From the NCBI GenBank assembly GCA_002966495.1, contig CP016490.1, positions 2,170,001 to 2,234,000 on the forward strand: a stretch of 64,000 nt of DNA. The letters are read 5' to 3'. Origin of the DNA: Halomonas sp. GFAJ-1. GTDB lineage: Bacteria; Pseudomonadota; Gammaproteobacteria; Pseudomonadales; Halomonadaceae. Below, piece by piece: positions 42,297-51,261 of the stretch. Numbering within the stretch: position 1 is the stretch's first letter; each line of letters opens with the position of its first letter. The position numbers were made by a program, and so were the translations under genes. Below the pieces are notes generated by a model that worked only from the letters and a program-made list of their open reading frames with translations, was not told where the DNA came from and did not search any database.

Positions 42297-42789
42297 GGCG
42301 CCGCTCCTGAGGGACTTTAAGCATCACTATAGCAAAGCCCCAAAAGAAGTGGTTAAACCTATACGCATGTGAAGATTGATTTTATTTTTGTATAGCCTTT
42401 GGTTGCGTTGGTGGCGGACATGATGCTAGTGCGCCTGGCATGACGCGTATCTGTTGAGCAATGGCTTACTCCAAAAGATAGTTTATTTACTAAACAGAAT
42501 TAGTTAATGTGTATTAGTTTTTTCATGATAACGAACAAAAAATTGTTGGCTCGTATGGCCTAGCTAACCTTATGTCGTATCGAAAAAATTGACGCACATC
42601 AGATAAATAGTAGAGAACGAAAAAAAGAGAAGGCTGTTTGTCTATTGTGAGCTAAAAAGTGGCATTTTTGGGAAAGTGCCATTTGGGGAGCGCGCCTGCA
42701 CGTTTTTTTTATTCTAAAAATCACCTCTCTATTTTTAAAACGAGTGCCTGTTGGTGCTGGGTAAAATATAAAAACTCAAGGGTTCAAGT
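42297..42789. other. AT-rich intergenic region before the Srf locus
   Basis: About 490 bases, lower in GC than its neighbours, between the divergent ABC module and the srfA-like gene. It should hold both promoters. A TGGCA/TGCCA inverted pair occurs at about 42661-42685. No gene or RNA recognised. Confidence 0.45.
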
Positions 42790-44307
42790 ATGCAGGGCGT
42801 ATTACTACGCAGCGGTAAAAGTGAGCAGTTTTCAGCGTTGGGGGAGACTGGACAGCCTGTCTTTCGCTCGGCTCTTCAGCTCCGTGAGTCCATCCGGCGT
42901 GAGTCGCATAAACGGAAGTTGCAAGAGCCTGGTTTTCCAAACATGGAGCGCCATCTAGCAATTCCCCAAAGTGACCAGCAGGGTGAACTCCTAGATTGGT
43001 ACAGCGCAATTGAAGGCGACGTTATACCGTGGAGCGCGGCCAGCGAAGAAGAGCGAGCACCGGCTCGACAGGAGTTGCGTCAATTTGAAAGCTTTTTAAA
43101 AAGCTTCAGCGACACTTCAATGGCCAAAGCAGATGGGGCACATAACGACCGCGGCGTGTTGGCGAAGTTGCTCAAGCAAGTCATTAGAATTCCCGATCAA
43201 GACCATGTTTACCTTGTAAACGGCACGCCCGTGCTTACCTTTTGGGGGTTTGAGTACCCCGATGCGAAGCGCTCTTCCGATCCCTTGCATTTTCTTTATC
43301 CACAAGAGCACGCACCTGCTCCGAAACCAACCATACCGCTAGCGGCAGCTACTCCGGTTGAGCCAGTTTCTGAGCCGGAGTCGCCTTTGATGGTTGCAAG
43401 GCGCCCCTGGTGGCGGCGTTGGTGGCCGTTAGCTCTCCTCTTGCCATTGCTACTTCTTCTAGGTTTCTTTGGACTGCGCAGTTGCACACCACAAGCTAAT
43501 TTGCCTGGCGTTGGCACTGGTAATTTGCAAGCACCTGACTTCCAGGCACCCGGTACGGGCTCGAACAATCTACGTATGCCTAAGATACCCGATTTGCATT
43601 TTCCTGCTATTTCAATGCCGGATCTTTCTAGCCCGCGGTGGTGGGGAGGTGCCGGTAATAGCGGTTTGGCGCTGGATGGTCGTGGCTCAGGATTACCAGC
43701 CGTTGGTTTGCCGGAGATAGGAGCGCCAGATCTGGGTGTTCCTGGCTTAGGTATGCCGGAAGCTGGTATGCCTGAACTGCCCACTTTGCCTGAAGGCGGC
43801 GGGGCGGTAAGTGAGCTATCAGCGGAGGGAACCGCTCCTGAAATACCCGCTGGTAATCAGCCCGAAGCGCCGATGGCCCCACCCGAGCTGGGGCAAGAAA
43901 TGTTGCCTGATAATGCAGCGTTAGCTCCTCCGGCCTCGTTTGAGCCGCTTACTATTCCCTCCCAGGCGGCGGATGGCCCCGCTAACTTTTTAAATGGTAA
44001 CTGGCGTGCGGCAGGCGTCATGGATAGCGATACAGGACGCCCGTTACGTGTCTCGTATGAGTTTGAAGAGGGCAGGGGGCAAGTGCAGCTGCGTCAAGGT
44101 GGCGTTACCTGTACAGGCCCAATCGATGCGGCAATGCAGGGGGGCGCACTTTCGATCCAAAGTCAGGGCCAAGCTAGCTGTGAAGATGGCAGCCATTACG
44201 ATATGCCCGAAGTGCTTTGCGAGCAGGGTGCCACTGACATGGCCGACTGCGCTGTCAGCTACGCCAACGAGACCTTTCCCATGCAAATGTGGAAAGACAA
44301 CGAATAA
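42790..44307 (+). CDS. srfA: SrfA-like protein with one membrane segment and Pro/Gly-rich repeats
   Basis: 505 residues. Cytoplasmic N-terminal domain (about 1-165, ending YLVNGTPVLTFWGFE), a membrane helix (about 217-237, WWPLALLLPLLLLLGFFGL), a low-complexity region with repeated PDL, PGL, GMPE and LPE units (about 245-350), then a C-terminal domain with paired cysteines (VTCTGPIDA...VLCEQGA). Position before srfB-srfC and layout match the SrfA protein of srfABC loci. The N-terminal module recurs in the vWA protein at 58091. First gene of a 17-kb plus-strand run. Confidence 0.78.
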   Translation: MQGVLLRSGKSEQFSALGETGQPVFRSALQLRESIRRESHKRKLQEPGFPNMERHLAIPQSDQQGELLDWYSAIEGDVIPWSAASEEERAPARQELRQFESFLKSFSDTSMAKADGAHNDRGVLAKLLKQVIRIPDQDHVYLVNGTPVLTFWGFEYPDAKRSSDPLHFLYPQEHAPAPKPTIPLAAATPVEPVSEPESPLMVARRPWWRRWWPLALLLPLLLLLGFFGLRSCTPQANLPGVGTGNLQAPDFQAPGTGSNNLRMPKIPDLHFPAISMPDLSSPRWWGGAGNSGLALDGRGSGLPAVGLPEIGAPDLGVPGLGMPEAGMPELPTLPEGGGAVSELSAEGTAPEIPAGNQPEAPMAPPELGQEMLPDNAALAPPASFEPLTIPSQAADGPANFLNGNWRAAGVMDSDTGRPLRVSYEFEEGRGQVQLRQGGVTCTGPIDAAMQGGALSIQSQGQASCEDGSHYDMPEVLCEQGATDMADCAVSYANETFPMQMWKDNE

Positions 44308-44337
44308 TTGCGGAATAGTTGAGAGAAGAGTTACGAC

Positions 44338-47300
44338 ATGTTGCCTGAAGTCACTCAGTTCCAAGACGTTGTCCCGTTGGTCAACGATACCGGTGTTCAG
44401 TTTGTAGATTTTGCCCTGACGCTTGAGCCTCGTAAGGAAGCCGGCGGTGAGTTTGCTAAATTGGCAGATGACCTTTTGGTACGCCTGCTCACCAATGAAG
44501 AAGATGGCACTACTTTTTATGAGCCGGAACCCAACAAGGTTGAGCGAGTTAGTAAGCCGTACCTCGACATGGATATGGAGTCGAGTTTGGCATTGTTGGA
44601 TCGGCAGTGGGTGCCGATACCGTTTTTTCGGCACATGCCGCCGCATCGATTTGATGAGGGCCCCAGCAACTGGTCGCGTCTGCGTTTGGTAGCGCTGGAT
44701 ACGCCCGATGTTGATGGCCACACCCATCGTATGACGATCGCGTTTGATACGCGGAGTATGCTTAAGCGCGAAGGCACGGCTTACTTGGCACCCAATGAAG
44801 AAGACGTGCGTTCGGGAGAGACATTTAAGCTTGCCTTGACTCCCCATGAAATGGGCTGGTTCATGGACTTGGCTTGGGTTAAAGAGTGGCTCAATGATTT
44901 ATACCGGGAAGGCCATCCGGAGATGGATCAGAATGAGCTGGAGGATGACATTAAGGCGCTACATCCCCAGGCCCACTACTTGAACCTGCTGAGTCTGTTG
45001 TGGAAACCGATTCCCGCCGAGCGTACACAGCGAAAGCCCAAGGTGCGAGTACCTGAGGTTCGCTTAGTAGGTAAAGATGCTAGCCAGAAAACCCCCATCT
45101 CTGTCGACCTTGTTTTGGATGTGGGCAATTCGCGCACCTGCGGTATTCTGATTGAGCACCATGAGCAGTCAGGCTCTGGTTTAAAGCAGAACTATGTTCT
45201 CGAGTTACGTGACCTGGTCGACCCAGAGTGCGTTTACAACGAACCTTTCGAAAGTCGTGTCGAGTTTTCCCAGACTTTCTTTGGTAAGGATCATCTCTCG
45301 GTTAAGAGCGGCCGCCATGATGCTTTCCGCTGGCCCACCATTGCTCGAGTGGGAGGTGAGGCGGGGCGCCTGGCTAGTCGTCGTCGCGGTACCGAAGGCT
45401 CGACGGGTCTTTCAAGCCCCAAGCGTTATTTGTGGGACGGCAGTCGGTACACACACGGCTGGCGGTTTAATAGTGCTTATGTCAAAGCAGATAAAGAGCC
45501 TTTCGCCACGGCCGCTCCTTTTTCCAACCTGATCAATGAGCGCGGCAAAGCGATCTATGCGGTCATGCGTGATGATGAGGAGGATGATCTTCCAGTCTTC
45601 AAACCGCACTATTCGCGTAGCTCCTTGATGACTTTCATGCTTTCGGAAGTGTTGGCGCAGGCGCTGATGCAAATCAATAGCCCGGCCCAACGCTCTCGTC
45701 AGGGCAATATCGATGTTCCGCGCCGCCTACGTTCAATCATCTTGACGGTGCCCCCGGCTATGCCGCTTGCAGAGCGCAGTATCCTGGATGAGCGTATGCG
45801 TGAAGCGGTGGGACTGATTTGGCAGGGCATGGGGTGGTATCAGGGTGAGGATGACCCCTTTGAGCCTGTTGAGGCTGACGCGCCGTCACCACCGCTGCCA
45901 AAAATTCGTGTCGAGTGGGACGAAGCGACCTGCGGGCAGCTGGTTTATCTATATACCGAAATCAATGAAAACTTCGCAGGCCATCCTGAAGAATTTTTCG
46001 ACACTTTGGCGCGCCCAGAAAAACAGCAGCGGGATCGGATAACGCTTGCCAGTATCGATATTGGTGGTGGCACCACCGATTTAGTGATCACCGATTACCG
46101 TATCGAGAGCGATGAAAGAAGCGGCAACAGTAGCAATGTTCATATCGTTCCTGAGCAACGTTTTCGTGATGGCTTCCGTATTGCCGGCGATGACATTCTG
46201 CTTGATGTCATTCAGACCTTTGTACTGAAGAGCTTTGAAGAGGCACTTAGGCTGACGGGGGTGTCTTCCCCGGATGCCATGATGTCACGCTTGCTGGGTG
46301 GAGAAAGCCTGAGTGCTCAGGAGCAGGTGCTGCGTCAGCAGCTCAATTTGCAGGTCTTCACGCCTCTTGGGTTGAAATTGCTCAGTTATTACGAAAATTT
46401 TGATCCTCAAGAAAAAGAAAGTGAGGAGAACCCGCACGTCATCACTGCGACGTACCGAGAGCTGTTGGGTGATCACGCGGCAAGCGAGGCGGTTAGGGAA
46501 TATGTACATGGGGCCGTGCGACGTGATGTGAAAAACCATAGCGCCACACCGTTCGAGCTAATGGACATCCCGATTACCTTTAACCTCCCTCACGTGCATA
46601 AAGCGTTTTTGGGCGATGGCATCAATATCGGTAAAACCCTCGGCGCTCTATGTGAGGTGATCCATCAATATAGCTGCGACATGTTGCTGCTAACGGGCCG
46701 TCCATCACGATTACCAGGTATCCAAGCGTTTTTACGCAAAATGCTGCCGCTACCCCCTGGGCGGATTCTGCCCATGCAGAACTATCGCACTGGTAACTGG
46801 TACCCCTTCCACTCTAATGGCGAGATTGATGACCCCAAAAGTACTGCGGCGGTCGGCGCGATGCTGTGCCTGTTGTGTGATCAGTTAGATTTACCCAGTT
46901 TTTACTTCCGTACTCAGGAGCTCAGGCCTTACTCATTGATTCGCCACTTAGGCTCGATTGATAACAACAACGTCATGAAAAGCGACGACGTGGTCTATCG
47001 GGATATCAAAGCCAATGAAAACGGCACCGCGATTGAGCTGCCAGAAGACGACGAAACAAAAGTACAGGTGCGCGGGGGGATTGTGCGTCTTGGTTATCGT
47101 CAGTTAGATGCCGAGCGTTGGGTGGCCTCACCGCTCTATACCCTTGAGCTGACCGAGTCGGGCAAGGATAAATATAGAGAAGCAGTAGTGAATGATGGAA
47201 ACGGCAACCAGCCGGTGGTCGAAGTGGAACTCAAAGTCGTTGATAAAAAAGACAAAGTCGGCCTCATCAGTGATGAGCTAAAAGTTAGCCGAGTTAGCTC

Positions 47301-47418
47301 CAATACCAACAAGTCATTTAGCAAAACAGATATTAATCTTCAGCTCAATACGATGATTGATGCAGGGCTGGGCGATTCTAATTACTGGCTGGACAGCGGG
47401 AGTGTGAAGCGCAAATGA
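44338..47418 (+). CDS. srfB: SrfB family protein (actin/Hsp70-like ATPase fold)
   Basis: 1026 residues, matching the SrfB virulence-factor family (PF07520) in length and sequence. Two phosphate-binding motifs of the actin/Hsp70 fold are visible: DVGNSRTCG from D261 and DIGGGTTD at 574-581, with an adenosine-like segment DMLLLTGRPSRLPGIQAFL. It is likely an ATP-driven conformational machine, cytoplasmic. It follows srfA by 30 nt and overlaps srfC by 4 nt (ATGA). The biochemical role is not established in the family. Confidence 0.9.
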   Translation: MLPEVTQFQDVVPLVNDTGVQFVDFALTLEPRKEAGGEFAKLADDLLVRLLTNEEDGTTFYEPEPNKVERVSKPYLDMDMESSLALLDRQWVPIPFFRHMPPHRFDEGPSNWSRLRLVALDTPDVDGHTHRMTIAFDTRSMLKREGTAYLAPNEEDVRSGETFKLALTPHEMGWFMDLAWVKEWLNDLYREGHPEMDQNELEDDIKALHPQAHYLNLLSLLWKPIPAERTQRKPKVRVPEVRLVGKDASQKTPISVDLVLDVGNSRTCGILIEHHEQSGSGLKQNYVLELRDLVDPECVYNEPFESRVEFSQTFFGKDHLSVKSGRHDAFRWPTIARVGGEAGRLASRRRGTEGSTGLSSPKRYLWDGSRYTHGWRFNSAYVKADKEPFATAAPFSNLINERGKAIYAVMRDDEEDDLPVFKPHYSRSSLMTFMLSEVLAQALMQINSPAQRSRQGNIDVPRRLRSIILTVPPAMPLAERSILDERMREAVGLIWQGMGWYQGEDDPFEPVEADAPSPPLPKIRVEWDEATCGQLVYLYTEINENFAGHPEEFFDTLARPEKQQRDRITLASIDIGGGTTDLVITDYRIESDERSGNSSNVHIVPEQRFRDGFRIAGDDILLDVIQTFVLKSFEEALRLTGVSSPDAMMSRLLGGESLSAQEQVLRQQLNLQVFTPLGLKLLSYYENFDPQEKESEENPHVITATYRELLGDHAASEAVREYVHGAVRRDVKNHSATPFELMDIPITFNLPHVHKAFLGDGINIGKTLGALCEVIHQYSCDMLLLTGRPSRLPGIQAFLRKMLPLPPGRILPMQNYRTGNWYPFHSNGEIDDPKSTAAVGAMLCLLCDQLDLPSFYFRTQELRPYSLIRHLGSIDNNNVMKSDDVVYRDIKANENGTAIELPEDDETKVQVRGGIVRLGYRQLDAERWVASPLYTLELTESGKDKYREAVVNDGNGNQPVVEVELKVVDKKDKVGLISDELKVSRVSSNTNKSFSKTDINLQLNTMIDAGLGDSNYWLDSGSVKRK

Positions 47419-50156
47419 GCAATCTGACGGCTAAACAACACCAACTGGGCCAAGGCTGGAATGCTGTGCACGCCGGTGCCGGTCAAGCTATCGAGTGGAT
47501 CGAAAATGTCCGTGGCAATGCCCCGCGTCTGGATAGTGAAGCGGATAACTTGATTCTGGAATTGCACAAGGCACGTAACCTAGCCTCAAGCCTGGGGCGT
47601 GCTGCGGGCACCCCAATGACCATTGGTTTTTTCGGGCTTTCCCAAGCAGGGAAGTCCTACTTGATCTCGGCAATGGCCGCGGGACACAACGGCAAGCTGG
47701 AAACCGATTACGGCGGCAAGCGTCTTGATTTCATTGAGCACGTAAACCCTGTTGGTGGGGGTAAGGAAGCCACTGGTTTGGTAACCCGCTTCAGTCGTAC
47801 GGCGATGAGCGGGCCAGCAGATTCGCCTGTTGAACTGCGCCTTTTCAGTGAAGTTGAAATTGCCAAGATATTGGCTAACGCCTGGTTTAACGATTTCGAC
47901 CATGAACAGCTGCACTATGAACTTGATGAAGCACGTATTGAGCGAATTCTCAGGCCGTTCGAAGGTGTTGATATTACGGCAGACGAACAGCCAGGGTTAA
48001 GCGGTGATGATGTAGTGTCATTATGGGATTACCTCACTGGCAGCTTTAAGAAATCGATTAGCAAACTGGAAGCGCGTTACTGGCCGCGGGTTCTCAAATT
48101 AGCGCCGCGCCTCTCCTGCGAACAGCGTGCTGATCTATTCTCTCTGCTGTGGGGCGAGCAAGAAGAGCTTACTCGTCTTTATGTGCAGTTGGCGTCCACC
48201 TTACGGCGCCTTGGCAACGCCCCTACCGTTTATGCGCCGCTGACGTGTCTCGTGACCCCCGAAGGCGAGGGCTATAGCCAGCGTGACAGCATTATGAACG
48301 TGGATATTCTTGAGCGTTTAGGAAGTGCCAGTGATCATAGTTTAGAGGTGCGCCCAGTAGAGCAGGAAGCGCCCGGCAAAGCGGTAGCGGTATCGGTAGC
48401 TCAGTTAGCAGCACTGACCGCCGAGCTTACGTTCCCGCTGATTGAGCCAACCCAAGACCCTCACGTTGAAAAAGTTGATTTATTAGACTTTCCTGGTTAT
48501 CGCGGCCGCCTTAGCCTGAAGAGTGTTACTGAAGCTGCCAGTCAAGCCAGTAGCGAAGGGGGCAACCCAGTTTCACAGCTAGTACTGCGCGGCAAAGTAG
48601 CTTATTTATTCGAACGGTATACAGACAGCCAGGAAATGAACGCTCTGGTGGTGTGTACGAGCTCGGATAAACAAAGCGACGTGACCTCGGTCGGCCCGGT
48701 GCTAACGCGCTGGATTGAAAAGACCCAAGGCGTAACCAGCCAAGACCGTGCGGGTAAAGCGCCGGGGCTAATCTGGACGCTTACCATGTTTGATAAGCGT
48801 ATCAGTGGCGCGTTGAACCTGACGGAAAGCCAGTTACGTGAAGGCTGGGAAGGGTTGATTAAGATGACTCTGTTGGAGCGTTTTGGTCAGTACGACTGGA
48901 TGAGCCAGTGGGCGCCGGGTGAACCCTTCAACAATACTTTTCTAGTGCGCAAGCCGCGGCTGCCCGTTCCTTTCCTTGATAGCCGTGATAACGAAGAGCT
49001 GGGTATTAACGACGACTGCGCAGCGCCTCTTGTGCGTATGGCGTCTACCTTTGCTGAGAATGCCAGCGTTCAAAAGCACGTGCACGCGCCTGACGAAGCT
49101 TGGGAAGCGATGCTGGCGCTTAACGATGGCGGCATCAAGCGCATCAGCCAGTACTTAGGCCGCATTGCCACGCTGGACTTTAAGTTGGCCAGTATCGAAA
49201 AGCAGCTGAACGACACACTAACCTCTTTGGTTGAAAAACGCTTGGCTCCTCTTCATCACACCGATGGCAGTGGCGAAGTGGCTAAAAAACGCGAGGCCGC
49301 CAAGCTTTTGTGGCAAAGCCTAGGGCAGCGCCTGGCAACCCTAGGTGAGTTGCAGCACCAGTTGGAGCTACCCCAGCAAACAGTTCGCGATCTGTACTTG
49401 AGCGATAGCGAAGAAGAAGGTGTGCCAGCCACAGAAGGCGATGCAGATAAAGAGGAAGCTAAGCAGGCCGATAGCCTCTACTGCAATAGCGGCTTTAGCC
49501 TGAATGATGACCCCTTCTCCAGCGGCTCTCCCTTTGATGATAATGCCGCGGCTGCACCTGCCTCCAATAACGCGCCAGTGCTACAAGGTGCGGATCACCG
49601 CTTCGCACGCAAGGTTTTCCAGGCATGGGTGGCTCATCTGCGAGAAATACCCGGGCGGCAGGCGTTGCTTCAACTGTTGGGATTGGAAAAAGCCGTGGTT
49701 GAGTCGCTGACCGACGAGCTGATCACAGCCGCTAATCGTATGGAGCTACAGCAGCATTTGGATCAAGCGCTGCTAAGGCGTGCCCAAAGCAGTGCTAAAC
49801 GTGATCAGTTGGTAGAGCGTCAAGTATTAGCCGCTCAATTGGTGCTGCGCGACTTTATTGCATGGCTGGGGTATCAGAATGTGCCGGTTGACCAGCGACC
49901 TAACAGCCTCGCGGGTAAAAAAGAAAAGCTGTTTTTGCCGAATCCCCCCATTTTGCCGGGGGAGCTACCGCACCTTGCGCCTCAACCGGTGAATCAAGCC
50001 GTACTTTACTTGGCCGACTGGCTTTCAGGACTGTGTATCGTGACGCAGGAAAATGCAGGTCATACCGCGGGACGGGAAATTACCATGGAACAAAACGAGC
50101 GCCTGGGTGCTGTACTGTCAACGTTTCGCCAACCGGAGGTGACCCATGCGGGTTGA
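47415..50156 (+). CDS. srfC: SrfC family protein (P-loop, dynamin-like)
   Basis: 913 residues, SrfC/Virul_Fac family (PF10139). A P-loop GLSQAGKS occupies 74-81, a switch-like DFPGY follows at about 356-360 (VDLLDFPGYRGRLSL), and long helical regions (about 580-680 and 730-830) recall dynamin-like GTPases. An acidic low-complexity stretch occurs at about 660-715. It overlaps srfB and the next gene (10 nt). Nucleotide use and any membrane remodelling are inference. Confidence 0.88.
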   Translation: MSNLTAKQHQLGQGWNAVHAGAGQAIEWIENVRGNAPRLDSEADNLILELHKARNLASSLGRAAGTPMTIGFFGLSQAGKSYLISAMAAGHNGKLETDYGGKRLDFIEHVNPVGGGKEATGLVTRFSRTAMSGPADSPVELRLFSEVEIAKILANAWFNDFDHEQLHYELDEARIERILRPFEGVDITADEQPGLSGDDVVSLWDYLTGSFKKSISKLEARYWPRVLKLAPRLSCEQRADLFSLLWGEQEELTRLYVQLASTLRRLGNAPTVYAPLTCLVTPEGEGYSQRDSIMNVDILERLGSASDHSLEVRPVEQEAPGKAVAVSVAQLAALTAELTFPLIEPTQDPHVEKVDLLDFPGYRGRLSLKSVTEAASQASSEGGNPVSQLVLRGKVAYLFERYTDSQEMNALVVCTSSDKQSDVTSVGPVLTRWIEKTQGVTSQDRAGKAPGLIWTLTMFDKRISGALNLTESQLREGWEGLIKMTLLERFGQYDWMSQWAPGEPFNNTFLVRKPRLPVPFLDSRDNEELGINDDCAAPLVRMASTFAENASVQKHVHAPDEAWEAMLALNDGGIKRISQYLGRIATLDFKLASIEKQLNDTLTSLVEKRLAPLHHTDGSGEVAKKREAAKLLWQSLGQRLATLGELQHQLELPQQTVRDLYLSDSEEEGVPATEGDADKEEAKQADSLYCNSGFSLNDDPFSSGSPFDDNAAAAPASNNAPVLQGADHRFARKVFQAWVAHLREIPGRQALLQLLGLEKAVVESLTDELITAANRMELQQHLDQALLRRAQSSAKRDQLVERQVLAAQLVLRDFIAWLGYQNVPVDQRPNSLAGKKEKLFLPNPPILPGELPHLAPQPVNQAVLYLADWLSGLCIVTQENAGHTAGREITMEQNERLGAVLSTFRQPEVTHAG

Positions 50157-51261
50157 ACTGCGTCCGCTGGAATCCGGTACGCCGGGTCAAGGCCGTTTAC
50201 TGCTCAAGGGATGGAAAGGAGCAACGACGACACTGCAACTGACGATTCAAGAAAGCCAGGATCAACAATTTCTGCATCCGGGCAAAACGTGGAGCACTAA
50301 GACTCACTCGTTTGAATTGGCAAGGTTGGAAGAAGCCGATGCCGAGCGTCTCCAGGTAGTGCTCGACAGCACGATTATTGATCCTCTTTTAGAGCTTCCC
50401 GGCTCTACGCAATATCTGCTGACACTGCAGGATGCTCAGGGAACGAAAGGTGAAGGGGTAATTCGGCTATCACGCGATTTAATGCCGTCCAGCGCTGCGG
50501 GTTCTACGCCTTCTGCAGCTGCCAGTACGGCCCTGCATTCGCCCCCTGTCACGGACAAAACGCCTGACCCAGCGCCAGAGACAGAACCTGAATTAAAAGC
50601 GCCGCCTAAGCCTGAACCCGTGCCGGTCGTGGAAACTCCGCCAGTGAACAAGACAAGCAAGCGGGGGCCTTTGTTGTTTCTATTGTTGGGGCTTGGACTC
50701 TTGGCTGCCGTGGCATTCGGTGCTTGGTACTGGTTTAGCAACAATGCCAATACCACGGAAACTGAGCCGACTACTCAAGAGAACATCGAGGAAGAAGGCA
50801 GTTTCGAAGAGGAGGAAATCGTACAAGAAGATAACGACGTTAGCGAAGCAGAGGCTGACCTCTCTTCTGAAGAAAATCTGCAAGAAAGCAGTGCTGAATC
50901 ATCGGCCGGCCCGGCAATGGCATGTTCGATAGAAGCACTGGGTGAGCAGGATGAGTTGGCATTTGTACAAGGCTGTTCCCAAGCAGATATGACGTCAGAA
51001 GCGCTGCTGTCTGTGATCGAAGCAGCACGTGATGCCAATCAGTGCGGAATAGCGCGGCGTCTATACGCCAACCGCGCTATCGCTGGCGATGCCACTATTG
51101 CGCTGGCTTATGCTCGTGAATACGACCCAGCCTATCACCAGGCTAACACCTGCTTTAGCTCAGCCGATGCGGAAACCGCGGGCTATTGGTACCAGATCGT
51201 ACTCGATGTTGAGCCTGAAAATAGTGAAGCACAGGCACGTTTTGAGGAGTTGGGCGGATGA
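50146..51261 (+). CDS. Uncharacterised single-pass membrane protein of the Srf locus
   Basis: 371 residues. N-terminal beta-rich domain (1-110, LRPLESGTPGQGRLLLKGWK), a proline-rich linker, a membrane helix (about 170-193, LLFLLLGLGLLAAVAFGAWY), a strongly acidic segment (about 200-250), and a cysteine-containing helical C-terminal domain (ACSIEALGEQDELAFVQGCS ... AETAGYWYQIVLDVEPENSEA) that looks TPR/Sel1-like and would be periplasmic. Family not recognised. It overlaps srfC (10 nt) and the vWA gene (4 nt), so it is a fixed part of the operon. Confidence 0.75.
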   Translation: MRVELRPLESGTPGQGRLLLKGWKGATTTLQLTIQESQDQQFLHPGKTWSTKTHSFELARLEEADAERLQVVLDSTIIDPLLELPGSTQYLLTLQDAQGTKGEGVIRLSRDLMPSSAAGSTPSAAASTALHSPPVTDKTPDPAPETEPELKAPPKPEPVPVVETPPVNKTSKRGPLLFLLLGLGLLAAVAFGAWYWFSNNANTTETEPTTQENIEEEGSFEEEEIVQEDNDVSEAEADLSSEENLQESSAESSAGPAMACSIEALGEQDELAFVQGCSQADMTSEALLSVIEAARDANQCGIARRLYANRAIAGDATIALAYAREYDPAYHQANTCFSSADAETAGYWYQIVLDVEPENSEAQARFEELGG